A stretch of 10,161 nt of DNA. It comes from CAMLLJ01 sp035759585 (lineage in GTDB: Bacteria; Gemmatimonadota; Gemmatimonadetes; Gemmatimonadales; GWC2-71-9). The position numbers and the translations under genes are program-made. The notes beneath the pieces were generated by a model, which saw nothing but the letters and a program-made list of their open reading frames with translations, had not been told where the DNA came from and did no database searches. Of this stretch, positions 1 to 7,064 are shown in pieces; the stretch's first letter is position 1, and each line of letters starts with the position of its first letter. Location of the stretch: NCBI GenBank assembly GCA_035759585.1, contig DASTUP010000064.1, positions 1 through 10,161 of the forward strand. Direction: 5' to 3'.

Positions 1-8
1 GGAGCTCG

Positions 9-2264
9 ATGACCGGGTTGCACGCCTTCTCGATCTCACCGGCGAGGAGCGCCGCGCGCTCGCGGGCGTGGCGCGAAGCGCTGCCGTCGATCGTCGCTGA
101 GTCGCTCGCCGTGGCCGATGGGGTCCCGGCGTTTCTTCCACGCAGCGCCGGGGACCCACGCGGCGTTGCGGCGGCGCTCGCACGCGCGGCACTGCCGGCA
201 GAAGCCGCGGACCCGGCACCGGAGTGGCTCCTCCCACGACAGGTGCGAGCGTACGCGCGCGCGCTTGCGGCGGTGCGCCGCTTCGGCGGCGCGCTCCTCG
301 CGGATGCGGTCGGAACGGGCAAGACGTACATCGCACTCGCAGTGGCGAAGGCGCTGATGGGCCGGGCCACCTGCATCGTTCCGGCCGCCCTCACCGGCCA
401 ATGGCGCGCCACGGCAGCGCGACTCGGCGTGCCTGTCGCCCTCTCGTCGCACGAGCGCGTGAGCCGGGGTACGCTGCCGCGCGCCGAAGGCCTGGTGATC
501 GTCGACGAAAGCCACCACTACCGGAATCCCGGCACGCGACGATACGACCACCTTGCCCGATGGATCGCCGGACGCCGTGCCCTGCTGCTCTCGGCAACGC
601 CGGTGATCAACCGGCTCGACGACCTCAGCGCGCAGCTGCTGCTGGTCCTGCCCGACGACGTACTGGCGCCGCTCGGCGTGCCCTCCCTGGCACGGCTCCC
701 CGACCGGCATGTCATTCCTTCGGCCATTGCACTCGTCATGCTGACCGGACCGGCCGACGATGCGAGACCGGGGGCGAGCGTGCGATCGATGCAGCCGGAA
801 CCCGGCGATCACGACCTGATTCCAGCGCTCGCCGCGCTCACGCTCTCGCGAAGCGCTGCGGTTGCGCGGCTCGTACGCGGTGTGCTCCTCCGCGCTGCGG
901 CATCCAGCCCCGCTGCGCTCGATGCGTGCCTCCGCCGCTATCGGCTCCTCCTCCTGCAGGGCCGCGATGCCGCGGAAGCCGGCGTGCAGCCGGATCGCGC
1001 TGCGCTGCGTCGCTGGGCCGGCGACCTCCCCGAGCAGACGGTGCTCTGGCAGCTCTTCGAGAGCAATGGGAACGCGGAACTGGCGCTCGACGATCTGACG
1101 CCGCTCGACGCGCTGATCCGCCGCGCGGACCTTGCCGCGGAGCATCCGGATGCAAAGGCGCAGCGGCTGGCCGAGCTGGTTTCCGATGGATCGCGAACGC
1201 TCGTGTTCACGGGGTCACGGGATACCGCACTCTGGCTGCGCCGCTGGATCGACCCCGCGCCCGCGTGGTGCACCGGAGAAGCTGCCGGAATCGGTCACAG
1301 CCGGATGCCGCGCGAGTCGGTCCTCGCCGGCTTCGCGCCGGCAGATGATCGCAATGCGATGCGCCTTCCGCACGTGCTGATCGCGACCGAGGTCGCAGCG
1401 GAAGGCCTCGACCTTCAGCGCGCGCGGCGCGTAATCCATTATGACCTTCCCTGGAACCCGGCCCGGCTCGACCAGCGCGAAGGACGGGCGCGCAGACTGG
1501 GCAGCGCGCATCGGGTCGTAGACGTCGTGACCTTCCACCCGCCGCCTGCCATCGAGCAGGAGCTGCGCCAGCTGCGCATCCTCGACACCAAGCGGGGCCT
1601 CATCGTACGCGCACGGTTGGCAGGCGAGGGACTGGAACGGCTTCGCACCTGTCTCGACCGCGCCGCCGGCTGCGCCGATCAGGTTCGAGGGATCGCGACG
1701 GTCGCTGTTTCGGGCGATGGCGGTGCGCTCGCGGGCCTCACCCTCGTCGAGCTCACCGACAGGATGGTATCCTGCGGAACGACGCTCTACTGGCTCCCGC
1801 GGACGGGCAGCGCAGAGGATGAGTCCGGAGTCATCGCGGCAAAGCTGGAACAGGCTGCGGGCGCCTCCGATGCGAGCGACGTGGCGAGCCCTGGCGAGCT
1901 CCGCTGGCTCGACGCGCAGCTCGCGCGCCCGGCGGCCGCGATGCTTCGCGCCGCCAATGCATCACGCCTCCGCACCGGCGTTCCGCCAGCGGCGCGAAGA
2001 CTCGTCCGACGCCTGGGATCGATCGGCCGGATGGCCGCCCGGCGCCGGGACGAGGTTCTGCTCGATGCCGTGGATCGCGCGCTTCAGGCGGTGGCACGGG
2101 GGCATTCAGCCGGCGAAGCGCTGCTGATCCGCGACCTCGCCGCCGCATCGGACGACGAGCTGGTGGCGCGCCTGGCGGCGTTGCCGGACCGGCCGGCATC
2201 CGCGTTCGACGTGCGCGTCGAGGGCGTCGTGCTTTTCCGCGCGGCAGGCGTGCCGCTACCTTGA
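9..2264 (+). CDS. SNF2-like superfamily 2 helicase/ATPase
   Basis: Probable ATP-driven DNA or RNA translocase of the SNF2/RapA-like branch of superfamily 2; its substrate cannot be told from sequence. Visible motifs: a Q-like LLPRQVRAY (residues 74-82), Walker A AVGTGKT (100-106, Lys105), Ib-like CIVPAALTGQW (122-132), Walker B DESH (166-169) and SATP (195-198). In the second RecA lobe are TLVFTGS (397-403), IATEVAAEGLDL (458-469) and QREGRARRLG (489-498) with its arginine finger. All core motifs look intact, so it should be active. Residues 220-390 are an insertion or linker without motifs, and 530-751 is an alanine- and arginine-rich C-terminal region I do not recognise. ATG at 9 follows GGAG at 1-4, and the ATGA there could overlap the stop of an upstream gene ending at 12. 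The frame is also open to the window edge, so a longer N-terminus is possible. It lacks the length and N-terminus of classic RapA. Family confidence is high, specific role low. Confidence 0.9.
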   Translation: MTGLHAFSISPARSAARSRAWREALPSIVAESLAVADGVPAFLPRSAGDPRGVAAALARAALPAEAADPAPEWLLPRQVRAYARALAAVRRFGGALLADAVGTGKTYIALAVAKALMGRATCIVPAALTGQWRATAARLGVPVALSSHERVSRGTLPRAEGLVIVDESHHYRNPGTRRYDHLARWIAGRRALLLSATPVINRLDDLSAQLLLVLPDDVLAPLGVPSLARLPDRHVIPSAIALVMLTGPADDARPGASVRSMQPEPGDHDLIPALAALTLSRSAAVARLVRGVLLRAAASSPAALDACLRRYRLLLLQGRDAAEAGVQPDRAALRRWAGDLPEQTVLWQLFESNGNAELALDDLTPLDALIRRADLAAEHPDAKAQRLAELVSDGSRTLVFTGSRDTALWLRRWIDPAPAWCTGEAAGIGHSRMPRESVLAGFAPADDRNAMRLPHVLIATEVAAEGLDLQRARRVIHYDLPWNPARLDQREGRARRLGSAHRVVDVVTFHPPPAIEQELRQLRILDTKRGLIVRARLAGEGLERLRTCLDRAAGCADQVRGIATVAVSGDGGALAGLTLVELTDRMVSCGTTLYWLPRTGSAEDESGVIAAKLEQAAGASDASDVASPGELRWLDAQLARPAAAMLRAANASRLRTGVPPAARRLVRRLGSIGRMAARRRDEVLLDAVDRALQAVARGHSAGEALLIRDLAAASDDELVARLAALPDRPASAFDVRVEGVVLFRAAGVPLP
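2257..2262 (+). promoter_or_regulatory. Possible -10 element for a leaderless phosphatase transcript
   Basis: TACCTT fits a TANNNT -10 hexamer and lies exactly 6 nt before the ATG at 2269. A transcript from here would begin at or next to the start codon. It overlaps the last codons of the helicase. No convincing -35 is visible; a weak TTTTCC lies at 2233-2238. Readthrough from the helicase is an equally good explanation for expression. Confidence 0.35.
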
Positions 2265-2268
2265 GCGC

Positions 2269-2937
2269 ATGCCGAACCTCAACACCGTGCTCTTCGACCT
2301 CGACGGCACGCTCATCGATTCCATCCGCCTGATCCTCGACAGCTACCATCACACGCTGCGCGCGCACGGAATTGCGGCCCGCACCGACGGCGACTGGCTG
2401 CGCGGCATCGGCACGCCGCTGCGGGTGCAATTCGCGGAATGGAGCGAAAGCCCGGGACTCGACCGGATGATCGAGACCTACCGGGAATACAACCTGACGC
2501 ATCACGATGCATGCGTCACGCCGTATCCCGAAATCGCCGACGTCGTGCGCGCGATCAAGGCGGCCGGCCTTGCCACCGGTCTCGTCACGAGCAAGAACCG
2601 GAGCGGCGCCCAGCGCGGGCTCCGGGTCTGCGAGATCGAGGCGCTGATGGATGTGATCGTCGGAGCGGACGATGTCGAAAATCCGAAGCCGCACGCCGAG
2701 CCGGTGGAAAAGGCAGTGGCCTACCTGGGGGCGGACCCGCTGCGGACGGTGTACGTGGGAGACAGCGTGCACGACATGGCGTCGGGACGCGCCGCGCGGG
2801 TGAAAACGGCGGCGGTGCTCTGGGGCCCGTTCACCAGGGACGACCTGGCGCCGACGCAGCCCGACTACTGGCTCGAGCGCCCCGCCGACCTCCTCAGCCT
2901 GCTCGGCCTGGAAGGCCCGCGAACAGGTCCTGCGTGA
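2269..2937 (+). CDS. HAD-family phosphatase (phosphoglycolate/pyrophosphate phosphatase-like)
   Basis: Cytoplasmic haloacid dehalogenase-superfamily hydrolase of 222 residues, the usual size for the Gph/PpaX group that hydrolyses 2-phosphoglycolate or pyrophosphate. All four HAD motifs are present: FDLDGT with nucleophile Asp10 and general acid Asp12, LVTSKN (Thr107), Lys140 in the NPKPHAEP stretch, and GDSVHDM with Mg2+-binding Asp165 and Asp169. The helical cap lies between residues 15 and 85, as in subclass I members. The ATG is 4 nt after the helicase stop, so the two may be co-transcribed; the only ribosome-binding signal is a poor GAG. Its last 44 nt overlap, tail to tail, the 3' end of the LmbE-family gene on the other strand. 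The substrate is unproven: phosphoglycolate, pyrophosphate or another small phosphate ester would all fit. Confidence 0.93.
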   Translation: MPNLNTVLFDLDGTLIDSIRLILDSYHHTLRAHGIAARTDGDWLRGIGTPLRVQFAEWSESPGLDRMIETYREYNLTHHDACVTPYPEIADVVRAIKAAGLATGLVTSKNRSGAQRGLRVCEIEALMDVIVGADDVENPKPHAEPVEKAVAYLGADPLRTVYVGDSVHDMASGRAARVKTAAVLWGPFTRDDLAPTQPDYWLERPADLLSLLGLEGPRTGPA

Positions 2938-3616
2938 TTGTCTCAGGCTGCCGCACGCCCGATACGAGAAAGAATTCCTCGTGTGGCCGCAGCTCCTCCT
3001 CGAAGTGCGCAATGTGGTGCTGCTGGGAGCGGTGGGCGGCAAACGCGGCACGCTTCACCTCGACCTCCGACGTGATATCCACGCGGCACGTCACCGGCAG
3101 CCCCTCGACGCCGCCGTTCGGACCGCTCCGGCCGGTCCACGTAACGTAGTAAAGCCGACCGGCGCGCCAGGGCTCGCCCGTTCCGGGAAGGGCCGTCGTG
3201 AGACCTGCCAGGAAGAACGCCGCCGTCGCGGCCCGGCTCACGGCGCGGTGGTCCGCGTGCGTATTGGGCGCACCCTCCGGACCGAACGTGAGGATCACCT
3301 CCGGCCGGATCCGCCGAATGAGCCCGGTAAGCTCGGCGATCAGGGCATCGCCGGAATACAGGTCGAGGCCGCCGTCCGGGTGGCCGAGGGTAAAGATGCG
3401 GTCTACGCCGAGCACCCCGGCGGCCTCGAGCAGCTCACGGCGGCGGAGAGTCGCCACGTCCTTCCGGTCGTCGGCCCGCACGCCCGTGACCCGGCCGGCC
3501 TCCCCGTCGGTCGCCGTGACGAGGGCCAGCTCCCGCCCTTCCCGGTGGTACCGCGAGAGGGTTCCAGCCACCGAGAACGATTCGTCGTCGGGATGGGCGA
3601 AGATCGCAAGCAGCAT
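2894..3616 (-). CDS. LmbE/PIG-L family zinc-dependent N-deacetylase
   Basis: Predicted zinc amidase that removes an acetyl or acyl group from an N-acetylglucosamine-type substrate, the reaction of PIG-L, MshB, BshB and Mca. At 240 residues it has normal length. The AHPDDE signature is at residues 7-12; by analogy with MshB, His8 and Asp11 are zinc ligands, Asp10 the catalytic base and His123 in NTHADH (118-123) the third ligand. AHRSQ at 194-198 is the usual C-terminal family motif. There is no signal peptide, so it is probably cytoplasmic. The ATG at 3616 puts the catalytic motif directly at the N-terminus as in relatives, but no Shine-Dalgarno sequence precedes it. It is convergent with and overlaps the HAD gene, and diverges from the phosphate operon. 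No thiol-synthesis partner is adjacent, so the substrate (thiol precursor, glycolipid or antibiotic-like conjugate) cannot be assigned. Confidence 0.92.
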   Translation of the reverse strand: MLLAIFAHPDDESFSVAGTLSRYHREGRELALVTATDGEAGRVTGVRADDRKDVATLRRRELLEAAGVLGVDRIFTLGHPDGGLDLYSGDALIAELTGLIRRIRPEVILTFGPEGAPNTHADHRAVSRAATAAFFLAGLTTALPGTGEPWRAGRLYYVTWTGRSGPNGGVEGLPVTCRVDITSEVEVKRAAFAAHRSQQHHIAHFEEELRPHEEFFLVSGVRQPETITQDLFAGLPGRAG

Positions 3617-3660
3617 GGAGATGCGCGCCGGGTGAGTGGTTGAGTGCGACGCGCGGCACC

Positions 3661-3688
3661 TTGCCTCGCGGCATTCGGGGAATATCTT
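3661..3688 (+). promoter_or_regulatory. Candidate promoter of the DUF47-PiT operon
   Basis: TTGCCT (3661-3666) and TATCTT (3683-3688) are separated by 16 nt in the 105-bp gap between the divergent deacetylase and the phosphate operon. The -10 lies about 33 nt before the operon's ATG. The surrounding GGAATATCTTCC (3679-3690) has inverted GGAA/TTCC arms. I see no Pho-box-like repeat. Assigned by eye only. Confidence 0.35.
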
Positions 3689-3708
3689 CCGCCGCCGACC
3701 CCTGTTTC

Positions 3709-3713
3709 AAGGA
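3709..3713 (+). promoter_or_regulatory. Shine-Dalgarno that fixes the DUF47 gene start
   Basis: AAGGA ends 8 nt before the ATG at 3722. It supports that start over an in-frame upstream ATG at 3644, which would add 26 residues with no family match ahead of the conserved MRLLPRDEKFF N-terminus. Confidence 0.7.
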
Positions 3714-3721
3714 CGTTACGG

Positions 3722-4342
3722 ATGCGTCTTCTCCCGCGGGATGAAAAGTTCTTCGAGCTCTTCACCGGCGTCGCCGAGCTGAACGTCGAGGCTGCCCGCC
3801 TGCTCCAAAGCCTCGTTTCCGCGCCACCTCCGCAGCGCCGCCCCATCGTCGACTCCATCAAGCGCCTCGAGCACCAGGCGGACGAGATCACCCACCAGGT
3901 GGTGGGCCGGCTCGACCGGACCTTCATCACGCCGCTCGACCGTGAAGACATCCACATGCTCGCGTCGCGGCTCGACAACGTGATGGACCTGATGGACGGC
4001 ACCGCGCGACGCATCCAGATGTTTCACGCCGGGGAGTCGCCGGCGGGATCGGTGATGCTGGCGGACGTGATCATCCGCGCCAATCAGCAGATCCTCTCCG
4101 CCGTGCAGAACCTCGAGAACGACCGGAAGGGCGTGGTCCTCAACGCCTGCAAGGCCGTGAAGCACCTCGAGGAAGAGGGCGACTCGCTCTACCACGAGTG
4201 GATCGGCAAGCTCTTCGAGGGCCAGCCGGATGCCCTGCTCGTGATCAAGTGGATGGAGATCTACGAGCACCTCGAGCGCACGCTCGACCAGGCCGAAGAC
4301 GTGGCCAACGTGCTGGAATCCATCTTCATCAAGCACGCCTGA
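3722..4342 (+). CDS. DUF47/PhoU-like protein, partner of the phosphate transporter
   Basis: A 206-residue all-helical cytosolic protein of the DUF47 family (TIGR00153, YkaA-like), structurally related to PhoU. Family members are very often encoded directly before a PiT transporter and are thought to modulate it or link it to phosphate signalling. The typical N-terminus MRLLPRDEKFFELF is intact. Two PhoU-like helical repeats carry acidic and histidine-rich stretches, such as EHQADEITHQVV (residues 50-61) and KHLEEEGDSLYHEW (143-156), in the ExxxD pattern that binds metal clusters in PhoU relatives. The start at 3722 has a good AAGGA ribosome-binding site. The stop is 2 nt before the ATG of the transporter, so translation is probably coupled. 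Family assignment is secure; the regulatory role is inferred from the family and this pairing. Confidence 0.95.
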   Translation: MRLLPRDEKFFELFTGVAELNVEAARLLQSLVSAPPPQRRPIVDSIKRLEHQADEITHQVVGRLDRTFITPLDREDIHMLASRLDNVMDLMDGTARRIQMFHAGESPAGSVMLADVIIRANQQILSAVQNLENDRKGVVLNACKAVKHLEEEGDSLYHEWIGKLFEGQPDALLVIKWMEIYEHLERTLDQAEDVANVLESIFIKHA

Positions 4343-4344
4343 CG

Positions 4345-5373
4345 ATGGAAGTGACCGTCACGTACGTCCTCGTCATCATCGGCGTGGCGCTGGTCTTCGA
4401 TTTCATCAACGGGTTCCACGACAGCGCAAACTCGATCGCCACCGTCGTCTCGACGCGGGTGCTCTCGCCCGGTGTGGCGGTGTTCTGGGCCGCGTTCTTC
4501 AATTTCGTCGCCGCATTCACCATCGGGACGGCGGTCGCCAAGACGATCAGCAAGGGCCTGATCCATCCCGAGGTCGTGGATGCGAACGTGATCCTGGCCG
4601 GCCTGATCGGCGCGATCGTGTGGGACCTCATCACCTGGTACTTCGGCCTCCCCACATCGTCGTCTCACGCCCTGCTCGGCGGGTACGGTGGCGCGGCCAT
4701 TGCCAAGGCGGGATTCGGCTCGCTGATCGGCAGCGGGTGGGTCAAGCCGATCGCGTTCATCGTCGTCTCGCCGCTCTTCGGCATGCTGCTGGCCATGACG
4801 CTCACGGTGGGCCTGAGCTGGCTGTTGAAGGGCGCGCGGCCCGCGCCGGTGGATCGGGTGTTCCGGAAGCTGCAGCTCGTCTCGGCCGCGCTCTACTCGC
4901 TGAGCCACGGCGCGAATGACGCGCAGAAGACGATGGGGATCATCGCCGGGCTCCTCGTGGCGTCGCAGGTGCACTTCGCCGATGCGACCGGCTGGATGCG
5001 GCATCTCTACCTGCCGAACGCCGATCACATCCCGATGTGGCTCGTGCTCTCCGCGCATCTTGCGATCGCGCTCGGCACCGCGGCCGGCGGATGGCGGATC
5101 GTGAAGACGATGGGAAACCGCATCACGCGGCTCCGCCCCTTCGGCGGATTCTGCGCGGAAACCGCCGGCGGCATCTCGGTCATGGCGGCCTCGTTTCTCG
5201 GCGTTCCCGTGAGCACGACGCACACGATCACCGGCGCCATCGTCGGGGTCGGCGCGTCCCGCCGGCTTTCGGCCGTGCGCTGGGGGGTGGCAACCCGGAT
5301 CGTCTGGGCGTGGATCCTCACGATCCCGCTTTCCGCGGCGATCGCGATGCTCGCCTATCTCTTTCTGCGGTAG
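4345..5373 (+). CDS. pit: PiT-family inorganic phosphate transporter
   Basis: Inner-membrane low-affinity phosphate permease of the PiT family, driven by H+ or Na+ symport. The 342-residue product matches the short bacterial form rather than the roughly 500-residue E. coli PitA. The two inverted PiT halves are both present: GFHDSANSIA (residues 23-32) and GLPTSSSHAL (101-110) in the first, SHGANDAQKTMG (187-198) and GVPVSTTHTI (286-295) in the second. About nine or ten hydrophobic segments can be seen, with a short central hydrophilic loop near 162-175. The ATG at 4345 is 2 nt after the DUF47 stop and no strong Shine-Dalgarno is visible, consistent with translational coupling. An in-frame ATG at 4198 lies inside the DUF47 gene and is rejected because it would add an unrelated basic N-terminus. 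Whether H+ or Na+ is the coupling ion is not evident. Confidence 0.96.
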   Translation: MEVTVTYVLVIIGVALVFDFINGFHDSANSIATVVSTRVLSPGVAVFWAAFFNFVAAFTIGTAVAKTISKGLIHPEVVDANVILAGLIGAIVWDLITWYFGLPTSSSHALLGGYGGAAIAKAGFGSLIGSGWVKPIAFIVVSPLFGMLLAMTLTVGLSWLLKGARPAPVDRVFRKLQLVSAALYSLSHGANDAQKTMGIIAGLLVASQVHFADATGWMRHLYLPNADHIPMWLVLSAHLAIALGTAAGGWRIVKTMGNRITRLRPFGGFCAETAGGISVMAASFLGVPVSTTHTITGAIVGVGASRRLSAVRWGVATRIVWAWILTIPLSAAIAMLAYLFLR

Positions 5374-5393
5374 CCGTCGTCCCAGGCGGAGTT

Positions 5394-6566
5394 CTACGCT
5401 GCGCGCCGCACCCGCCCTCCACGCGCAATCCGCCGGTATTCCGCAATCAGCTGATCGTCGATGAGGTCCCACCGCCGCGTCGCGGCGGTGGCGAGCGCGC
5501 TCCCCGCGATCCGCTGCCGGAGGGCCGGATCGGTGAGGAGGCGGTCGAGCGCGGTCGCGATGGCCTCGACCGAATTCGGCTCGACCAGCCATCCGTTCCT
5601 GCCATGCTCAGTGAACTCGAGCACTCCGCCCGCGGCAGCCACGATCGACGGCAGCCCCGAGGCCATGGCCTCGAGCAGCACGTTGCCGAAGGTCTCGGTC
5701 ACCGATGGAAACGCGAAGATGTCGGCCGAGGCATAGGCCGCCGAGAGGTCGGGCCCGGTGAGCAGCCCGGCGAGATGCACGCCGGGAATCGAGCGCTCGC
5801 GGATCTCCTTCTCGAGCGGTCCCCGCCCCACGAGCGCGAGCCGGGCCCGCGGATGCCGGAGCGCCACACGCTCCCACGCCTCGAGAAGCAGGTCGAGGTT
5901 CTTCTCCCGCGCGAGCCGGCCGACGTACGTGACGACCGGATCCCCGGGCTCGGCGCCCATCGCAGCACGATACGCCTCGTCGCGCCACGCAGGATTGAAC
6001 GTCGCCGTGTCCACGCCGCGGCTCCACACGCCGGTCCGCCGGATTCCGCGGGATTGCAGGTGCTCCTCGTAGATCCGCGAGGGGCAGAGTACGCGCTCCG
6101 CCTGCTCATAGAACCACCTGAGATACCGCCATCCCGGGCGGACCGCCCAGTCGAGGTGGTACCGCGCCGCGTACTGTTCGTAATCGGTATGAGCGGAAGC
6201 GACGACGGGAAGTCCGAGATCCCGGGCGACCCGGAGGCCGGCCAGGCCAAGCGCGAACTCGGTGGCGACGTGGATGATGTCCGGCCGGAAGGCCCGCGCA
6301 TCGGCGAGGAGCTCGCGATGGCGCGGAAATGCCCACTGCACGTCGGGATAGAGAAAGAGCGGCATGCTCGGTGACCGGTGCACCTCCGGCCGGTCCACTC
6401 CGGCGGGAAGGTGGTAGGTCGCGGTGTACACGCGGACGCCGATCCCCCGGGCCGTGAGCGCGTCGGCGAGCCGCCGGAGCGTCACGCCGACGCCGCTCAC
6501 CATCGGCCAGTAGACCTCGGAGAAGATTGCGATCCGGAGGTTCGTGCCACTCGACTCGTCGATCAC
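5394..6566 (-). CDS. GT4-family glycosyltransferase (MgtA/SqdX-like)
   Basis: Retaining GT-B fold glycosyltransferase of family GT4, probably transferring a sugar from a nucleotide donor to a lipid or envelope glycan acceptor at the inner face of the membrane. The N-terminal Rossmann domain opens with RIAIFSEVYWPMVSGVG (residues 11-27). Donor-site features are WSRGVDTATF (181-190), GRLAREKN (216-223, with phosphate-contacting Arg217 and Lys222) and the GT4 E-x7-E motif ETFGNVLLE (291-299). The pattern is closest in style to MgtA/PimB' mannosyltransferases and SqdX-type enzymes; the precise sugar is not determinable. The best start is GTG at 6566, giving 390 residues: the next in-frame ATG falls inside the conserved N-terminus, and earlier in-frame starts run through the divergent CoxG-like gene. 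No clear Shine-Dalgarno is seen. It converges on the transporter gene with 20 nt between stops. Confidence 0.92.
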   Translation of the reverse strand: MIDESSGTNLRIAIFSEVYWPMVSGVGVTLRRLADALTARGIGVRVYTATYHLPAGVDRPEVHRSPSMPLFLYPDVQWAFPRHRELLADARAFRPDIIHVATEFALGLAGLRVARDLGLPVVASAHTDYEQYAARYHLDWAVRPGWRYLRWFYEQAERVLCPSRIYEEHLQSRGIRRTGVWSRGVDTATFNPAWRDEAYRAAMGAEPGDPVVTYVGRLAREKNLDLLLEAWERVALRHPRARLALVGRGPLEKEIRERSIPGVHLAGLLTGPDLSAAYASADIFAFPSVTETFGNVLLEAMASGLPSIVAAAGGVLEFTEHGRNGWLVEPNSVEAIATALDRLLTDPALRQRIAGSALATAATRRWDLIDDQLIAEYRRIARGGRVRRAA

Positions 6567-6590
6567 CGCCGCGCCGGGAAGGGGATGCAG

Positions 6591-6597
6591 TAAGTTA
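6591..6597. promoter_or_regulatory. Possible overlapping bidirectional -10 element
   Basis: TAAGTTA reads as TAAGTT on the + strand (6591-6596) and TAACTT on the - strand (6597-6592), both fitting TANNNT. On + it lies exactly 6 nt before the ATG at 6603, so the CoxG-like mRNA would be leaderless. On - it lies 25 nt before the GTG of the glycosyltransferase. It is the only AT-rich spot in this 36-bp divergent gap. No -35 is evident on either strand. Confidence 0.4.
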
Positions 6598-6602
6598 GCT
6601 GT

Positions 6603-7061
6603 ATGAAACTCGCCTTTGCCGGTTCCCCCGAGGTCCGCGCCACCCGCACCGACGTGTGGCGGAGGCTCCTCGATCCGCATTTCATCGGCGCTTCCGCTCC
6701 GGGCGTGGACTCGGTCGAGGTCCTCGGCCCGAACCGATTCCGGATGCACCTCGGCTTCGGCGTCGCCCTGCTCAAGCTCCACTTCGCGCTCGACGTCGGA
6801 TTCCATGACATCGTTCACGAGGAGAGCGCGCGGATGGAGGCGCGCGGAGCCTCCTCGGGCACCACCGTGGCGATGGATTCGACCATCCGGGTCGAGGAGC
6901 TCGCTCCGCGGCGGCAGCGCCTGCACTGGAGTGCCGAAACGACCGTGGAGGGAACCCTCGCCGGGGTGGGCGCGATGCTGGTGGAGGGTGTCGCCCGGCG
7001 GCTGACCGAGCGTTTCTGGGAGGACTTCGCGGAGAGGGTCGAAGCGGAAGCAGCCGCCTGA
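6603..7061 (+). CDS. CoxG-like SRPBCC-domain protein
   Basis: A 152-residue cytosolic protein of the SRPBCC/START-like fold, most like the CoxG (carbon monoxide dehydrogenase subunit G) family. It opens with the typical MKLAFAGSPEVRATRTDVWRR strand-helix, then a DPHFIGASAPGVDSVE segment (24-39), alternating beta strands through about residue 112, and the long C-terminal helix (about 118-150) that closes the hydrophobic cavity. In CO-oxidising bacteria CoxG helps anchor CO dehydrogenase at the membrane, but many homologues are far from any dehydrogenase and have no assigned role. No coxM, coxS or coxL gene is in this window, so I make only a family-level call. The ATG at 6603 lacks a well-placed Shine-Dalgarno (AAGGGG at 6579-6584 is too far), while TAAGTT sits 6 nt upstream, suggesting leaderless translation. 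Confidence 0.85.
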   Translation: MKLAFAGSPEVRATRTDVWRRLLDPHFIGASAPGVDSVEVLGPNRFRMHLGFGVALLKLHFALDVGFHDIVHEESARMEARGASSGTTVAMDSTIRVEELAPRRQRLHWSAETTVEGTLAGVGAMLVEGVARRLTERFWEDFAERVEAEAAA

Positions 7062-7064
7062 CGC

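Noticed and set aside
36..1145. Long open frames antisense to, or out of frame with, the real genes (for example 36-1145 -, 224-1348 +, 1831-3051 -, 4261-5592 -, 5037-6374 +, 8363-9379 -)
   Set aside because: They are Arg/Ala/His-rich or low-complexity translations with no motifs, lying on genes with clear family signatures. High GC removes stop codons and makes such shadows common.
9..2264. Helicase as part of a recognised defence system such as DISARM
   Set aside because: No methyltransferase, nuclease or phospholipase-type partner is in the window and downstream genes are metabolic. The left neighbour is unseen, so the idea is unsupported rather than excluded.
3617..3721. Pho box upstream of the DUF47-PiT operon
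   Set aside because: No CTGTCAT-like or other spaced direct repeats can be found in the gap, so PhoB-type control is not supported.
2894..6566. LmbE deacetylase and GT4 glycosyltransferase as a bacillithiol or mycothiol pair (BshA/BshB, MshA/MshB)
   Set aside because: They are separated by the phosphate operon and are not in one transcription unit. The GT4 N-terminus (EVYWPMVSGVG) and WSRGVDT motif look like MgtA/SqdX rather than BshA, and no ligase (BshC/MshC) gene is present.
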